Shown: positions 33,261 through 45,525, counted from the first letter of the stretch. The stretch: 64,000 nt of DNA from Adiantum capillus-veneris (GCA_014529385.2 CM043950.1:64624935-64688934); one strand, 5' to 3'. Numbers and translations: made by a program. Notes: generated by a model not told the origin, from the sequence alone.

Positions 33261-34058
33261 TTACAAAGATAAGGCCAGACAAATCATCCTAAGTCTATCT
33301 GAGGAGTAAAATGAGATCATGGCATCCCGCCTACACTGCCAACTTAGGCACTTTTGAAGAGAGTTAAGAGGCTGACTGTACACATCTATCATCTGTTTGG
33401 AGGATTTAACAGCTATTCTTTTAAGTTCCATGGAGAAAACACAAGAGTTGTCTTTGAACTGAGATTGGAATATTGCTTCATTCCTTTGGGTCCAGCAGGC
33501 CCATAAATACTCCATTCTCCATAGATTCCACAGGGGGATGTCGAGTCTATTACATTCTCCAAGGAGAATTTCATTAATTGTAAGAGGTTGAGGGTGTAGG
33601 CTTGAGCAACAATATTGAATCAGCTGCAGCTTTCTCTTATTAGCTTTGCATCCAAAAAAGATGTGAGATAAGTCTTCTTCTGCCTGACATCTTTTGCATT
33701 TTCCATCTCCAATTTTAGCTTTAAGTGCTCTGGCTCCAGTCCATACACCTTGATGCATAATGGACCAGGCAAGATAGCTATGCGTAATGGGGTAAGCAAA
33801 GCTCCAAATACATTTAAATCTGTAGCTCCATGGCCCCGAGTTCCATTGCAAGTTCCATTTCTTATTCAGATTCTTCCTTAGTGCTTCATCGAAATTCGGA
33901 ACCATGCTGTAGCTGGAGATTGCTTTCCAGGCCCATTCTTTGACATTTCCATGCTTGGTCCTAGCTATCTCTTCAGTTTGGAGCAAACCTTTAAGCTCAA
34001 TAATCCTGTTCAGAAGTTCAGAACAACAGCCAGGAGACAAATTAGTGTTAGAAAGCAT
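33261..34058 (-). pseudogene. LINE ORF2 C-terminal part with zf-RVT zinc domain
   Basis: Same frame as the RT fragment at 34347-35360, separated by stops. WSIMHQGVWTGARALKAKI then CKRCQAEEDLSHIFFGC (CX2CX7HX4C) is the plant LINE zinc-binding domain thought to help hold template RNA. About 115 further residues follow with no RNase H motifs, so this lineage lacks the RNase H found in some plant L1s. Confidence 0.8.
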
Positions 34059-34346
34059 TTCAGCTGAGACCCATTCACCATTTCTATACAGGTCTGCCCA
34101 TTTGTGGAAGCCTGGTTTGAAGCATTTATGAGCCTTGATATTAAGTTTTCTTCCTGTTTTCTGAGGGATGAAACCGATCCATATAGAGTCCTACATCAGA
34201 AAGTCATGAGACGAGGCCTTTTTCAAGGAGATATGCATGCTTTTCCTAATCTCAAACCAAGACTTCCAAAGAGCAACAGTTAGGGTGCTGCCAGCAGGTG
34301 TTAGCATGACAGTGGAAGTGATAGTATCCCACAAGGAGAGATTTTT

Positions 34347-35360
34347 TCAAGCTTTATAAGACTGAACTGAGAATTTGCTAATATTTCTTTTGATAAGACA
34401 AGCCCAGAAATCATCAGAAGACACAGATCTAGCTATCCACTTACCTGCCATCTTGTTGGCTAGCTTTTCTAAATTCAGAATGCCCATACCTCCTCTTATT
34501 TTGGGCATACAACAAGTGTTCCAAGAAACTTTTGCAACCTTATGAATTTCATCTGTGCCCCCCCACAGAAATCTTCTAGCAAGGGTTATGACGTGGTTCA
34601 ACTGCTGTTTGGTGGGTTTCCAACAAGATAGGTAATAAATTATGGATGGCAAGATATAGTGATTGAGCACAAAGGATCTGGCAGCCAGATTAGGCTGCAT
34701 GTTTTGCCACATCAAAACCTTCTTTCTGAATCTGTCCATAACCCATTCCCCCCTTTGGGTCATTGACACCTTAAAGCCCATTGGTATGCCAAGCAATCTG
34801 AAAATGTGTCCATTAGGAAGAACCTGGCAACCAACATCAATCACTGATTGTGGGACTGAACCTTTTGAAGCTTTAACTCCTGTTTTCTGATGGTTAATCT
34901 GAGAGCCACTGGCTGTACAAAAAGTGTTTAAACAGTTCAGAAATGCATCAGCAGACCCCTGATCAAGTTTACACAGAGCATTAGTGTCATCTGCAAACAT
35001 CTGGAGGCATAAATCAACATCTGAGCGTGCAATTTGAATACCCTTGAGCAAGCCTTTTTGCATCTGATCCTTTATTAACCACCCCAATGCATCTAAAACT
35101 ATAGCAAAAAACAGAGGTGCTATGGGACACCCTTGCCTTATGGATCTTTTGAGAGTAATGAGGTCAGTTAATTCACCATTTATGGCTACTTTAGAAAAAG
35201 CATTTCCAAGAAGAACATGCACAAACTTTATGAAACTTTTACCAAAACCAATATCATGCAGAGCTTGTAGAATGAAGTCCCACTCAATTCTATCATAGGC
35301 TTTATCAAAGTCAACTTTGAAGAACAGAAAATCTTGTTCAGTTTCATAGGCATATTCCAT
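34347..35360 (-). pseudogene. LINE reverse transcriptase, palm/thumb
   Basis: FFKVDFDKAYDRIEWDF carries the first catalytic Asp block (family KxDxxKAYDxVxWxFL). SIRQGCPIAPLFF is the RQGCPLSPxLF block. FADDTNAL carries the catalytic FADD pair, intact. KVSWNTCCMPKIRGGMGILN matches the thumb block (W...C.PK..GGLG..). Ends at a stop at 34347. The catalytic triad is preserved although the ORF as a whole is broken. Confidence 0.9.
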
Positions 35361-35403
35361 GCCCTCCCATAGAGAAATAATTGCATCCAGAATGAATCTT
35401 CCT

Positions 35404-35976
35404 TTAATGAACCCTTTTTTCTCTTTGAGGATGATTGAAGGGGCTAAGTCTTCTCCCCAGAGCTAGAGCAAAAATTTTGTAGATAGAAGTCAGATAGGTG
35501 ATGGGTCTCCAGTTATTCAACTCCTCCTTGCTACCTTTTTTATGAAGGAGTCTGACCACCCCAGTATTTATACAGGCTGGAAGAGATCCTTTTTTAACAG
35601 CTTCTTGCCACACTAGAATCAGGTAAGGGGCCACAAAGTCTTTGTACATTTTAAAAAATTCATTTGGTACTCCATCCAGCTCTGGAGATTTACCAGCTTT
35701 CAATTTATCAATGCATTCTCTGAGCTCCCCTTCAGAGATAGGTGCTTCCAGGGGGTTGGCCATTGAACTAGGCATAATCTTCCCTCTAAGCAAGGCAATT
35801 TTTGCCCTTGCTTCTTGAGTCTTTTGGTCTCTTATGGGAGCTTCAGAGAATACTTTGGTAAAGTGTTCATAAGCAATGGTTAAATTCTCCTTTTGGGTCT
35901 GGGCCAAGAGACCTCCCTGTCCCTTAAGAGGGGGAATGAAATCCTTCGCCTTTTTCTTTTTAAGTAATCGAAACAT
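35404..35976 (-). pseudogene. LINE reverse transcriptase, fingers
   Basis: KLKAGKSPELDGVPNEFFK (family KSPGPDGxxxEFYK) and NNWRPITYLTSIYKIFA (family WRPISLxNxxYKIxA) define the N-terminal RT blocks. A frameshift near 35455 separates it from the palm fragment and another in 35880-35976 separates it from the upstream linker. ELDG replaces the usual GPDG. Confidence 0.85.
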
Positions 35977-36425
35977 GTTTTTGGTAGGCCTATCAATCTT
36001 GCCAGCCCAGTATTCCCTAGTGAAAGCAAGGGCACTGTTGGCTTCAGCCTGAGTTCATTTCTAAGCTCAGTGAGTCTCTTAGAGGGGTGGTCAGAACTGG
36101 ATGAGCTTTTCTCCAGTTTGGAGAGCTCCCCATGTATCATCACTCTTCTTTTTGCTCTAAGGTCTTTGTCCATTTTTTTATATAAGGTCAGAGTATGCTG
36201 TATTTGGTGCAGGGCTACTTCCCAAGCTTTGCCTGGAGAATTGTTAGAACAGAATGCACAATGCAAAATGCTTTTAATCTTTTCTTTTATGAAGTTTATA
36301 CCAAGCAAAGATTGATCTAAGTGAGGCCAACCAACCTTATAAGTAGTATCAGACCTCAACAGATCAATGAAGATAGACTTATGGTCAGATAAGGTCAAAG
36401 AAGCATCGGATTTACACTTAACCAA
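35880..36425 (-). pseudogene. LINE ORF2 linker between endonuclease and RT
   Basis: Begins with LTLSDHKSIFIDL, the SDH motif that closes the endonuclease domain, then a charged helical linker. In the same frame as the endonuclease frame above it; only a TAG at 36435-36437 interrupts. Confidence 0.75.
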
Positions 36426-36434
36426 CCAGTGGTC

Positions 36435-37076
36435 CTACAACACATTAACCGACATATAGAATCTGTGCAATCTAGCAGCCCTGAAGCATTCACCAACTTG
36501 GTTGTTGCTCCATGTAAATCCACAGTCTTCTGATACATCTATAATATTCAAGGCATCCAACAAGTCTAACCAGCATACTTTTTCTGTCCCTGCTAGAGTT
36601 TGACCAAGTGACCTTGACCTATCAGAGATATGTTCTACCATATTGAAATCACCTGCAATCAAGATATTTTTGGGCAAACCAGCCAACTCTTTCCAGCATA
36701 GAGACCGTTCAGAAACAGCATTGGGGGCATAGACACTTACTATAGTGTAGTTGATTGGATCAGATAATGTGACTGCAGTCCAAGTGCCTCTAGTGGACGA
36801 CTGGGAGCTAGCAATTACCTTGGACCATTTGGAAGCAATTCCTACTGCACAACCTCCTTTTCCACCACTGTGGTTTGTGAAAAACCATTTATACCCTGAG
36901 CTGATTCTATTAAGATTCATTTCCAGATTCTTTCCTGCTATTTTGAGTTCCTGCAAGCATAAAAAGTCAGGTTGCATAGACAAATCAACAAGCCACTTTT
37001 TGATTACCATTGGCCTGGTTGCATCTGTAAGCCCTTTACAATTTAGGGTAAGGCCTTTGAGGTTAGGACTTTTCAT
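36435..37076 (-). pseudogene. LINE apurinic-type endonuclease domain
   Basis: LNCKGL (usually LNCRGL/LNxRGL), LCLQELKI (catalytic Glu), GGKGGCAVGIASKW, SVYAPN, ILIAGDFNMVE (catalytic Asp/Asn), FTWSNN: the blocks of the plant L1 endonuclease that nicks target DNA. The ARLDRFYVS block reads ARLHRFYMS, so a normally conserved Asp is His. The frame ends at a TAG shortly after. Confidence 0.85.
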
Positions 37077-38205
37077 TTTTTAGAGTTTTTGTTTGGTTTA
37101 ATCAATGATACAGAAGCCCTGTTAGGGTCAGTAGACTTCTTGACGTTTCTCTTGTGCTTTGGACCCTTGAAGTTAGGTAAACTCTCTTCCTCTGCCTGAG
37201 ACATCAAGATGTCTACAGAAGGTATGGGAGAGCTGTCTAGTTCCATCTTTTTTTTGTGATCTTCTAAGTCGTGTTCCCTAGCAAATTTGAGCATTTCAGC
37301 TGAAGCCTCTTGCTGCATGCCTTGAGTACTCTGGACATACTCACTATCACTTTCTGCTTCGGATGAGCCACCTGAGTGGTATGCGGGCTAGAGAGGGGAA
37401 TTGGCTTCTCATTAGCTGGGCCAATGGGGAATTGGCTGTTAGGGTCCAGGGGAAATTTTGGTGCCCCGTTGGTCTCTTTTGGAGATTCAGCCCGAGGAAG
37501 GACTGAAGGACCAGCAAATGGTTCAAATACCTCCTCCAGGAGGACATCAAAATAATTACTGTTAGCAGAAGACAGGGATTTTTTCTTTGCAATTCTAGGC
37601 GCAGGCTTTTTGGAAGCTTGTTGGTTGACCTTGGGCAATTGAACTTTAGGGTCTTTATCATATTGATGAGCGGCTTTTTCTTTGAGCAGGGAAGGGCATT
37701 CCCTTATAAGATGACCTTGTTGAAAGCAGTGGAAGCACGAGTTACGTAGGTTACGGTACAAAATTTTCTGCTCATGCAACAGAGTCCCAGTACAGTCCCT
37801 AATTGGGATTTTGGTTTGAGGGGTTTTACTAATGTCAACTTCAATGAGAAGCTGCGGATCCCATTTAGGGTTTATTCCACCCCTAGCCTTTTGCCCCAAG
37901 ACCTTTCCAATAGAATTACCCAAATTTCTCAGCCAAGGATAATATTCAACTGGAAAATCCGGGAAATCGACCCAGACAGGTACCTTTGTTGGCTTCTCTC
38001 CTTTAGGGTTGAAGCCCTTGTACCATTTGTAGAAGGAGATAGGGGTGTTTTTGATAAGCCACTGCCCTTCAGAGATTACTTGCAAGGAGATGTTAGCATC
38101 TTCAAAAAAGAAGAGATAGTAGTTGTTCGGTAGATACTGAATATGCTGAGGGTAGAGGTTTCTACTTTCCCAGTTGGAGGCTACCCATGATTTCAGAGTA
38201 TCCAA
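37073..38205 (-). pseudogene. LINE ORF1 (DUF4283-type, zinc knuckle), frameshifted
   Basis: The frame 37264-38205 contains a DUF4283-like region (VWVDFPDFPVEYY, GKVLGQ, RGGINPKWDP, RLLIEVDISK-like) then CFHCFQQGHLIREC, a CX2CX4HX4C zinc knuckle, then a polar tail. ORF1 proteins coat LINE RNA. A frameshift near 37385 moves the true C-terminus into the frame 37073-37318, which ends in a lysine-rich tail and overlaps the start of ORF2 by a few bases. Confidence 0.8.
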
Positions 38206-38375
38206 AGAAGGTCTTGGCCCATGGCAGAGCCCTATTAGTACTCTGTCAGACAGTTGGGAGAACCAAGCTTGAAGGTCTTGTTTTTAAATAACAATGCCTT
38301 CTACAGACTCAGTGGAGGTACCTGCTTTTGTATTACCTTGAGCACTAGCAGGAGGGGCATTTATGTTCTGAGTGT

Positions 38376-38897
38376 CTATTTTATCACCATCTGAGTCTGG
38401 ACCTTTGCTTTGTCCCTGCCACACTGAAGCCCATGTGGCAATATAGGAGCAAAAGAGACATTATGTGCATTGAGAGAATCAATGTCTTCCATAGGGAAAC
38501 CTTCATGTATATTCCAAGTAGGGCTATGGAACTTAGAAAGGTTAGGTATCATACATGCTATCCCATGTTGAAGCACATTTGTAAATGTTCTATCTTGCTG
38601 TCCTCTGATGGCCTCAGCGTACGATTGAACAGGAGACCTTGTTAGCACTTGAACAGGAGTCCTTTGTATTGGTTGAAGGTTGCTTGTACCAGCAAAAACA
38701 GGTTTGAAGCTACTCGGCATACCACCAGGGGTATCTCCTAGTTGAGTGACCTGGGGTTGGCCCTTTGGGCTTCCGACCCTCTGAGTGTTTGAAAGGGGGC
38801 GATTGAGGCGAACAGGGGAGGAAGCGGTGGTAATATCCATGATGTTTGAGGGGAGATAGGTTGTGAGCCCGTTTAACAGGGCGTCATGAAGAGCCAT
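38376..38897 (-). pseudogene. LINE ORF1 N-terminal region
   Basis: About 173 codons, Pro/Ser/Thr-rich with SYAEAIRG (the SYA motif often found upstream of DUF4283). It ends early after a frameshift near 38400; the next frame continues through a TAA at about 38286 into the DUF4283 frame. The MALHDALL start probably marks the ORF1 start. Confidence 0.65.
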
Positions 38898-39555
38898 GCT
38901 TCAACCCCCCCACGGGGGGAGAGTGTGTGCCAGGCAGGTGCAGAGTGATGGAGCCGAGGAAGATGATAAGGGAAGCAGGGGTAAGAATCATGCGGAAGTA
39001 CGGAAACATGCAAGCTTGACAAGACCTGCTCACCATCTTCTCCACCTTTTAGTAGCAGCCAAAGCCCCACTAATCATTGGCCTCTATTTTTTCATTTGAG
39101 GTCACTACTTCAGCAAATTTCTTTTGTTTCCCCTGTGCCTTTTATAGGTTTATGAGCATGGGCTGCTCACAGGATTGGTGTGGTGTGCACGTCAATTGCA
39201 TCTCTTTTTGAGGTTGTTGGACCCAATAATGTGGAGACATTTGGTGGGGAAAAATGGTATCGCCCATACAATAAGTGAAAAAGAAATTTGGTGCGAATGG
39301 GAATTGCAGCACGTGGTCCCAACTTCAATGGAGAGGATTTAAATACATCGCAATTTTCTTTTTGATGATGTGGTTTGTCTGCTCTGTGAGTCTACTGGTT
39401 GTAGAAAATTAGGGGATGAAAGTTTCGGGTGATTTTCAGAGCATTTTGTCTCAATTATCAGTGCTTCTGTAAATTGCATGCCCGAATCTTGTACGATGGG
39501 TTTTGAACAAGTGCGTTCAAGAATTCGCAGTTGTAATTGTTGGCGTATATTAACA

Positions 39556-39730
39556 GTGCCTTGGTCGACATGTATGCCAAATGTGGTGCACTTCATAAAG
39601 CACAAAAAGTGTTCGAGTAGCTTCTTGACCAGGATATCGTTATCTCTTGGAATGCAGTGATTGCGGGATATGCCCAACATGGGCAGGGCCAAGAGGCTCT
39701 GAGCTTTTTTCGATAGACACCAAGCGAGGG
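39556..39730 (+). pseudogene. PPR protein fragment 2
   Basis: Best preserved copy: ALVDMYAKCGALHKAQKVF, TAG stop, LLDQDIVISWNAVIAGYAQ, HGQGQEALSFF, TAG stop. It is one PLS-type PPR repeat and the start of the next. Both stops are single-base changes from Glu/Gln codons. The preceding 100 bp reads in patches as an earlier PPR repeat. Confidence 0.85.
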
Positions 39731-39748
39731 TGTCTCTTGAGATGCAAT

Positions 39749-39972
<224 letters not shown>

Positions 39973-40063
<91 letters not shown>
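39973..40063 (+). repeat. (GA)45 microsatellite
   Basis: Pure tract between module 4 and PPR fragment 3. Confidence 0.95.
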
Positions 40064-40066
<3 letters not shown>

Positions 40067-40086
40067 CTGTAGCCTCATAACGCATA

Positions 40087-40237
40087 AATGTGGTGCACTT
40101 CATAAAGCACAAAAAGTGTTCGAGGAGCTTCTTGACCGGGATATGGTTATCTCTTGGAATGTATTGATTGTGGGATATGCCCAACATGGGCACGGCTAAG
40201 AATCTCTGAGCTGTTTTCGGCAGACGCCAAGCGAGGG
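40087..40237 (+). pseudogene. PPR protein fragment 3
   Basis: KCGALHKAQKVFEELLDRDM then VISWNVLIVGYAQHGHG, TAA stop. Here the KVFEE position is open (Glu instead of the TAG in fragments 1 and 2), so the copies decayed independently. Preceded by the motif TGTAGCCTCATAA, shared with fragment 4. Confidence 0.85.

Positions 40238-40239
<2 letters not shown>

Positions 40240-40308
<69 letters not shown>
40240..40308 (+). repeat. (GA)34 microsatellite
   Basis: Pure tract. Confidence 0.95.
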
Positions 40309-40313
<5 letters not shown>

Positions 40314-40411
40314 CATTGCATGGGCCTGGACACCGCCACAACATCCATCTGATTTCACCAACCTCGCTCCTCGAGACCTACCGCCACAACAAACGCAAAC
40401 CCTGACTATGT
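40309..40411. repeat. 105-bp module, copy 5
   Basis: Begins TTTTGCATTGCATGGGCCTG, ends CCTGACTATGT; closest to copy 2. Confidence 0.85.
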
Positions 40412-40560
<149 letters not shown>

Positions 40561-40602
40561 GATGTGTATGAGCGCTGTACGACAAGTGTAGCCTCATAAA
40601 GC

Positions 40603-40757
40603 ACAAATGTGGTGCACTTCATAAAGCACAAAATGTGTTCAAGGAGCTTCTTGACCAGGATATCTTTATCTCTTGGAATGCACTGATTGCGGGATATGCC
40701 CAATATGGGCAGGGCCAAGAAGCTATGAATTGTTTTTGGTAGATGCCAAGCGAGGGT
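40603..40757 (+). pseudogene. PPR protein fragment 4
   Basis: KCGALHKAQNVFKELLDQDI then SWNALIAGYAQYGQGQEAM, with a TAG near the end. Confidence 0.85.
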
Positions 40758-40769
40758 GTCTCTTGAGAT

Positions 40770-40940
<171 letters not shown>

Positions 40941-41179
40941 ATGCTCTCCGCAATGGTGGGAGTAGCAACAGTGGACGACGATTGCAGAGAAGTCTAATGG
41001 TGGGTACTCTGACTAGGGGTCTCCCATGTTGTGTCAGAACAGTTAGGACCCTCTGATATAGCTTCCACCGATGTCTTGATGACCCTTGCAGTCATGGGCG
41101 TCTGGACCTCTGGTACAAGTGGACTCTGAAGTCTCTGTGATGCCTGCTCATCTGAATGCTATGTATGTAGTCTAAAGAA

Positions 41180-41655
41180 ATCAATGATCTCCCTTTGTGA
41201 GTGTAGTTTCTCTTGAAAATGGCCATGGTGATGGAATTTCAAGCTTGGTACATGCCTTTTGAAGTGCAATCAAGCCACTATTGCCCCATTTTGTTGTCGT
41301 TTCACCTTCCCCCCTTCTCTTTCTCTTTCTCTTTCTCGTGTGTTCTCCCATGGTGACGGCAGTGTGGATGTGTGTGCCCCCCCGTACCATCGATGTTTTG
41401 TGTGAGAGAGTGAGATTGAGCGATTGTGTGTGTGTGTGTGTGTGTAAGGGTGGAGACAGACCGTGCAGTAGGTGTGCATTGTGTGGTGGATTTGTGGAGT
41501 GTATGAGCATTGAAAATTGAGCAGGCACTGGTCTACTCGTGAGAAGTGTGTTTTTTTAAAGGTGTTTTTCGAGAAGATACGGGTGTTAGGGATACCCCGA
41601 GCTATAGAGAGGACATTGTGTTTGTGCCGGGCGTGTTTCCCCATTGCCCCCTCGA
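41180..41655 (+). mobile_element. LTR 3'-end fragment related to the 47-56 kb Gypsy LTR
   Basis: GCTATAGAGAGG followed by CATT(G)TG...G(C/G)GTGTTTCC and the preceding TTGAAGGTGTT/AAAGGTGTTTTT-type sequence parallel the last 200 bp of the LTRs at about 48800-49026 and 56230-56437, in the same orientation. Divergence is high. No internal region follows, so it is a solo-LTR remnant or part of a rearranged element. Confidence 0.45.
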
Positions 41656-41759
41656 ACGTATGCAATCCAAACAACTGTTGTTTAAGCACATGTAGCTTTA
41701 TTGTCTGATAGTTTCTTTGTAAAACCTCAGGTCTAGGTTTTGTGTGATCATCCATTTTT

Positions 41760-44700
41760 ACATATGGTGCAAGGAAGATTTTATTATTATCAGAGATAAT
41801 GAAATCTTTTCTTCAATCATACAAAACTATATTAAATATGCCAAGGATGAAGCAGAGGCTTTATCAATTAATCTTAGGCAATATTTTTAGAAAGTTTGCT
41901 CATTAGATGCAAACGTTTTTGTATGCATGATGCAATCTTTGGCTGGCATTGCCCTTGATTTTGTTGGGCTTTTAGGGGTTATAGAAGATATCAATGGCTT
42001 CAACGAGCTAATCATAAAATTAAATGAATTTAGATTCGTAATACAAAAATATGCACAAAGAATTCTTTCTTCAAATTCTAATATGAGAATTCTACTTATG
42101 GCTAGTAATGTGAGAATTTTACTAATGATTACTATCTAAAACTTATGAATTTTGATTTAAGAATTCTATTGACAGATCCTAAAAACTCTAAAATATCTAT
42201 ACAACAAATTTACAAAACGATTGCCTCTCCAAATGGCTTCCATTTTGTCCTTTTGGAGGATCTCGGTGAGCATAATGAAATGCATTAAGTGATAGAATTA
42301 TAGGATCTATAATTTGAAGATATGTTGGATACATAAGGATTCAATTAAACGTGTATGATGATAGACTTGTTCGAGATTTAATTGTGGTATTTGCAATTGA
42401 GATGATCGTTCGGCTTCTTCTACTGCTAATGAGAGAATTGCGAGACACTTGGTCACTTTAGACAAATATATATTCAAGAATGCCATTGAAGCTTACCTGA
42501 AAGATGGGGATTTATAGCGGACGCATTACACGAGACTTTACATAGGAATTTACCGAGGACCTTTATGCCTATGGCTCAGTGGCTTTCCTTCTAGCCTTAA
42601 CGCCGATGGCTACCAATTCGTACCTTGCTACCATGTTACCGCAACCTTGCCTTGCGTTGCAGATTCAAGTGAACATCAATTACACTACTGGATGAATAAT
42701 GTAGAATGATATAAATCCTCACTCGTATTCTACAGGATAGTCTTTTTATCTTCAAGAGGTAGATTCTTCAACTTTTGATTCTGAATCTAAAGACTATCAT
42801 GCAGGAGATTTCATATACACATCTTTCAATCCTCATAGACATAAGAAGTATTCTTCTAAGAAAAACAGGATTGAAAAATAAAAAACAAGTAGTTTCAGTT
42901 CTTCTTCAACAACTAAAAAAGGCCAATCAACAGTATCCATTTTGCAAAAGCAAGCAAAAGCATCTCTTAAAGCAGAACAAGCAGATACACTAGCATCAGA
43001 AAGTATGACAATACTAGCCTTGGCCAAAAGAAGGAAGTCAAAGAAAGTCAAAGAAACTAAACCTTTCTTTGATAACAGTTTTAGCAGTAATCCGGCAAGT
43101 GGAAAAGTAAAAGATAAATATGTTCATGATCCACAACAAAGATAATTCTACTCTTCATCAGCTTCAGATTACTACAAGCTAGCCAGGGCATCAAAGTCCA
43201 AACCCCCCATTCCTTTCTCATTCGATGTTTTGCTCCAAAAGGAGAAAGATCTTAAGCAAAGGGAAGAACTTCTTGCTAAACAAGAAGCACTACTCCATTG
43301 GGACGCTGATCTTAAGGTTAAAGAGAAAGCTCTTCACTCTTTACGGCGGGGTGAAGTAAGAAAAATATTGCCTACCACAAGAAACCAACTCTTAACCTCA
43401 ACGACATCAACAACCAGTGCTACACCAACAATGGACTCAACATCAACAACCAATGCTACACCAACAATGGACTTACATGCAACATCTACAACAAGCATGA
43501 CTACACCAACAATAGGTATAACTGCATCAACAGAAAAGCACTCACCAAAAGGTCATTCTTTTACCTCTGAAGAAATTCAAAGGCTTAAGGAATTATTAGC
43601 TTTTCCCAGTAAGCCAAAAGTATAGACAACAAAAGATACGCAAAGCTCAAAAGCATTAACTCTGTCTAAGAAACAAAAGGATCAACACCTATTGAAGAAT
43701 TTACAGAGTTACAAAAGGCCAACACTACAGAATTACAAGTGGCCAACAAATGCCAAAGTGGCATTAAAGATATCCAACCACCAAAGGTAGATATCGCGAT
43801 AATTGGCTGAACTCCTCTAATGAGAGAATCACATCCAACTTCTTCATCAGGAGAATCAAACCCCAGCTTTTCAGTCAGTAAAGGTAGAGTCTCAAATCAA
43901 AGATCATGTCTCAATTTTAGTAAAAGAAATTAGTGAAGCAGAGAGATAAGATATCCTAGAATCTCCAGCAATTAGTATTGATGGTATTCCTGCAGAATAT
44001 CTATCATATCTCACCTCTTCAGAAAAGGTAAACTCTTCTGACCATTATTCTAAAGAAGAAGAATTTATTTTGGATCTAGAATACCCTCTCTAGATTCAAT
44101 CTTATAGAGATAAATCGAAGTGGATTGACACCGATGTCTCAATACAAAAGGTGTCAAAATACTATGACTGGAGAAATCTTCATACCAACTCTGCAGACTC
44201 TAATTTAGATTCCAATACCCCTGAAGAAGCTAATCTTCCTGAGCAATTGGATGATAAACAGCCTATGCCAATTCCACTGACAACCCATTTGCTTTTTGGG
44301 ATCAAGAGAAATATATGATTACTCTTCCAACTATCCCTAAACCAAATCCCACCAAAGCTTCACAGTCAGGAATGTTTACTATAGACCCTGAGCAATGCAG
44401 AAAGGAAGCTGATGAGCTACTGTAGAACGGAATAATTGAATATTCCAATTCAAATTGGATCTGTAGAGCCTTCTACATCAACAAACAAATCATAAGTTTT
44501 GAAGTCGTAAAGAAAGCATGGATCAATCCTATCAACAGACAAATTCAAGAGTGGATTGATAACCCTAAAGAGCTTCAAGCCCTTGCTCAAATAACAGATG
44601 AAAGGAAATCCCAAGATTAAATCCAGACAACATCATTTATACAGAGCAAGAGAAAAAGTAAGCACTCAGTAGAATAACGGTTCTACCTAATGACCACCGA

Positions 44701-44860
44701 ATCAGGAACGCCAAAAGATAAAAGTTTGGTTCCCACTAAACTTAGCAGGTTTTAAGAAAAAATTGGTGACATCCCAACAAGAGTATGCCATAACATAACG
44801 TTGATTAGCCATAATCAACATAGCCTTGCAAAGATTATCAAACAAGAAGAGGGATTCATT
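41760..44860 (+). mobile_element. Decayed endogenous pararetrovirus-like (Caulimoviridae-type) segment
   Basis: A long plus-strand stretch that reads as coding, with ordinary composition but frequent stops and frameshifts. At about 44380-44490 a frame has a Lys/Glu-rich helix, NGIIEYSNSNW and AFYINK. This resembles the opening of the reverse transcriptase of plant pararetroviruses (...LI..S.SPW...AFYVNK) rather than Gypsy (which has VLVKKKDG). Upstream frames are Lys/Thr-rich with a coiled-coil-like stretch (43230-43350) and Thr/Ser repeats. The rest of RT, RNase H and protease were not recognised. If correct it is an inactive fossil; the identification rests on one motif region. Confidence 0.4.
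43230..43625 (+). pseudogene. Coiled-coil / threonine-repeat open frame
   Basis: Starts with a Lys/Glu/Leu-rich heptad-like stretch (KQREELLAKQEALL), then three imperfect Thr/Ser-rich repeats with ATPTMD, and ends with a short helix (TSEEIQRLKELL). The repeats are visible in the DNA as ACACCAACAATGGACT units. Function unknown; it lies upstream of the pararetrovirus-like RT motif on the same strand. Confidence 0.35.
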
Positions 44861-45103
44861 CTATCACACACTACAAGAGGTACTTCACATTAGCGACGCT
44901 CGCAGTGCGATGCTTAAAAGTGAAAATTCACGGCGTTGCTATGGGCGTCGCTATAAGCATCGCTAGTTTATTTATAACATAGCGACACCGACAAGGGTAA
45001 AAAATAAACCGAGAGCACCCGAAAACTCAGATCTTCGATCTGAATTTTTGGCGCTCAAGGAAGCAAAGAGGTAACCCGTGCTCCCTCCCTCTCTCTTTCT
45101 TCT

Positions 45104-45104
<1 letters not shown>

Positions 45105-45153
<49 letters not shown>

Positions 45154-45210
45154 AGAGGAAGGAGAGATAGGTCTATTCCTTCCCTATCCTCTCTCTCATG
45201 TTCCCTTCCC

Positions 45211-45277
<67 letters not shown>

Positions 45278-45283
45278 TGTGTT

Positions 45284-45334
<51 letters not shown>

Positions 45335-45340
45335 ACATGC
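45105..45340. repeat. (CA)n, (CT)n, (CA)n, (GA)n microsatellite cluster
   Basis: (CA)n at about 45107-45149; (CT)n 45213-45242 running straight into (CA)n to 45275; (GA)n 45287-45334. More short GA tracts follow to 45490. Confidence 0.9.
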
Positions 45341-45525
45341 ATAAACAAAAAACACACACACTTGCATAAACAAAGAATGCATACACACACACATTGAGAG
45401 AGAGGAGAGAGAGAGAGGAGAAAACAAAGAGAAAGAGAGAGAGAATAAAAAACCAAAGAGAGAGAGAGAGAGAGGGGGAAAAGCGAAAGAGAGAGGTAAG
45501 GGGAGAAAACAAAAAGAGAAAGAGA

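Larger units (their letters stand above)
33175..39079 (-). mobile_element. Full-length L1-type LINE, mutated, with 13-bp TSD
   Basis: Bounded by the direct repeat GCCTCTATTTTTT at 33162-33174 and 39080-39092. Reading on the minus strand from 39079: short 5' UTR, ORF1 (38897-37073), ORF2 with endonuclease, reverse transcriptase and zinc domain (37076-33261), then a 3' UTR with a tail of As (T-run at 33170-33177 on the plus strand). The length of about 5.9 kb is that of a complete plant L1. It inserted in the spacer between the two duplicated PPR/microsatellite blocks, so it is younger than the duplication or split it. At least four frameshifts and several stops: immobile now. Confidence 0.9.
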
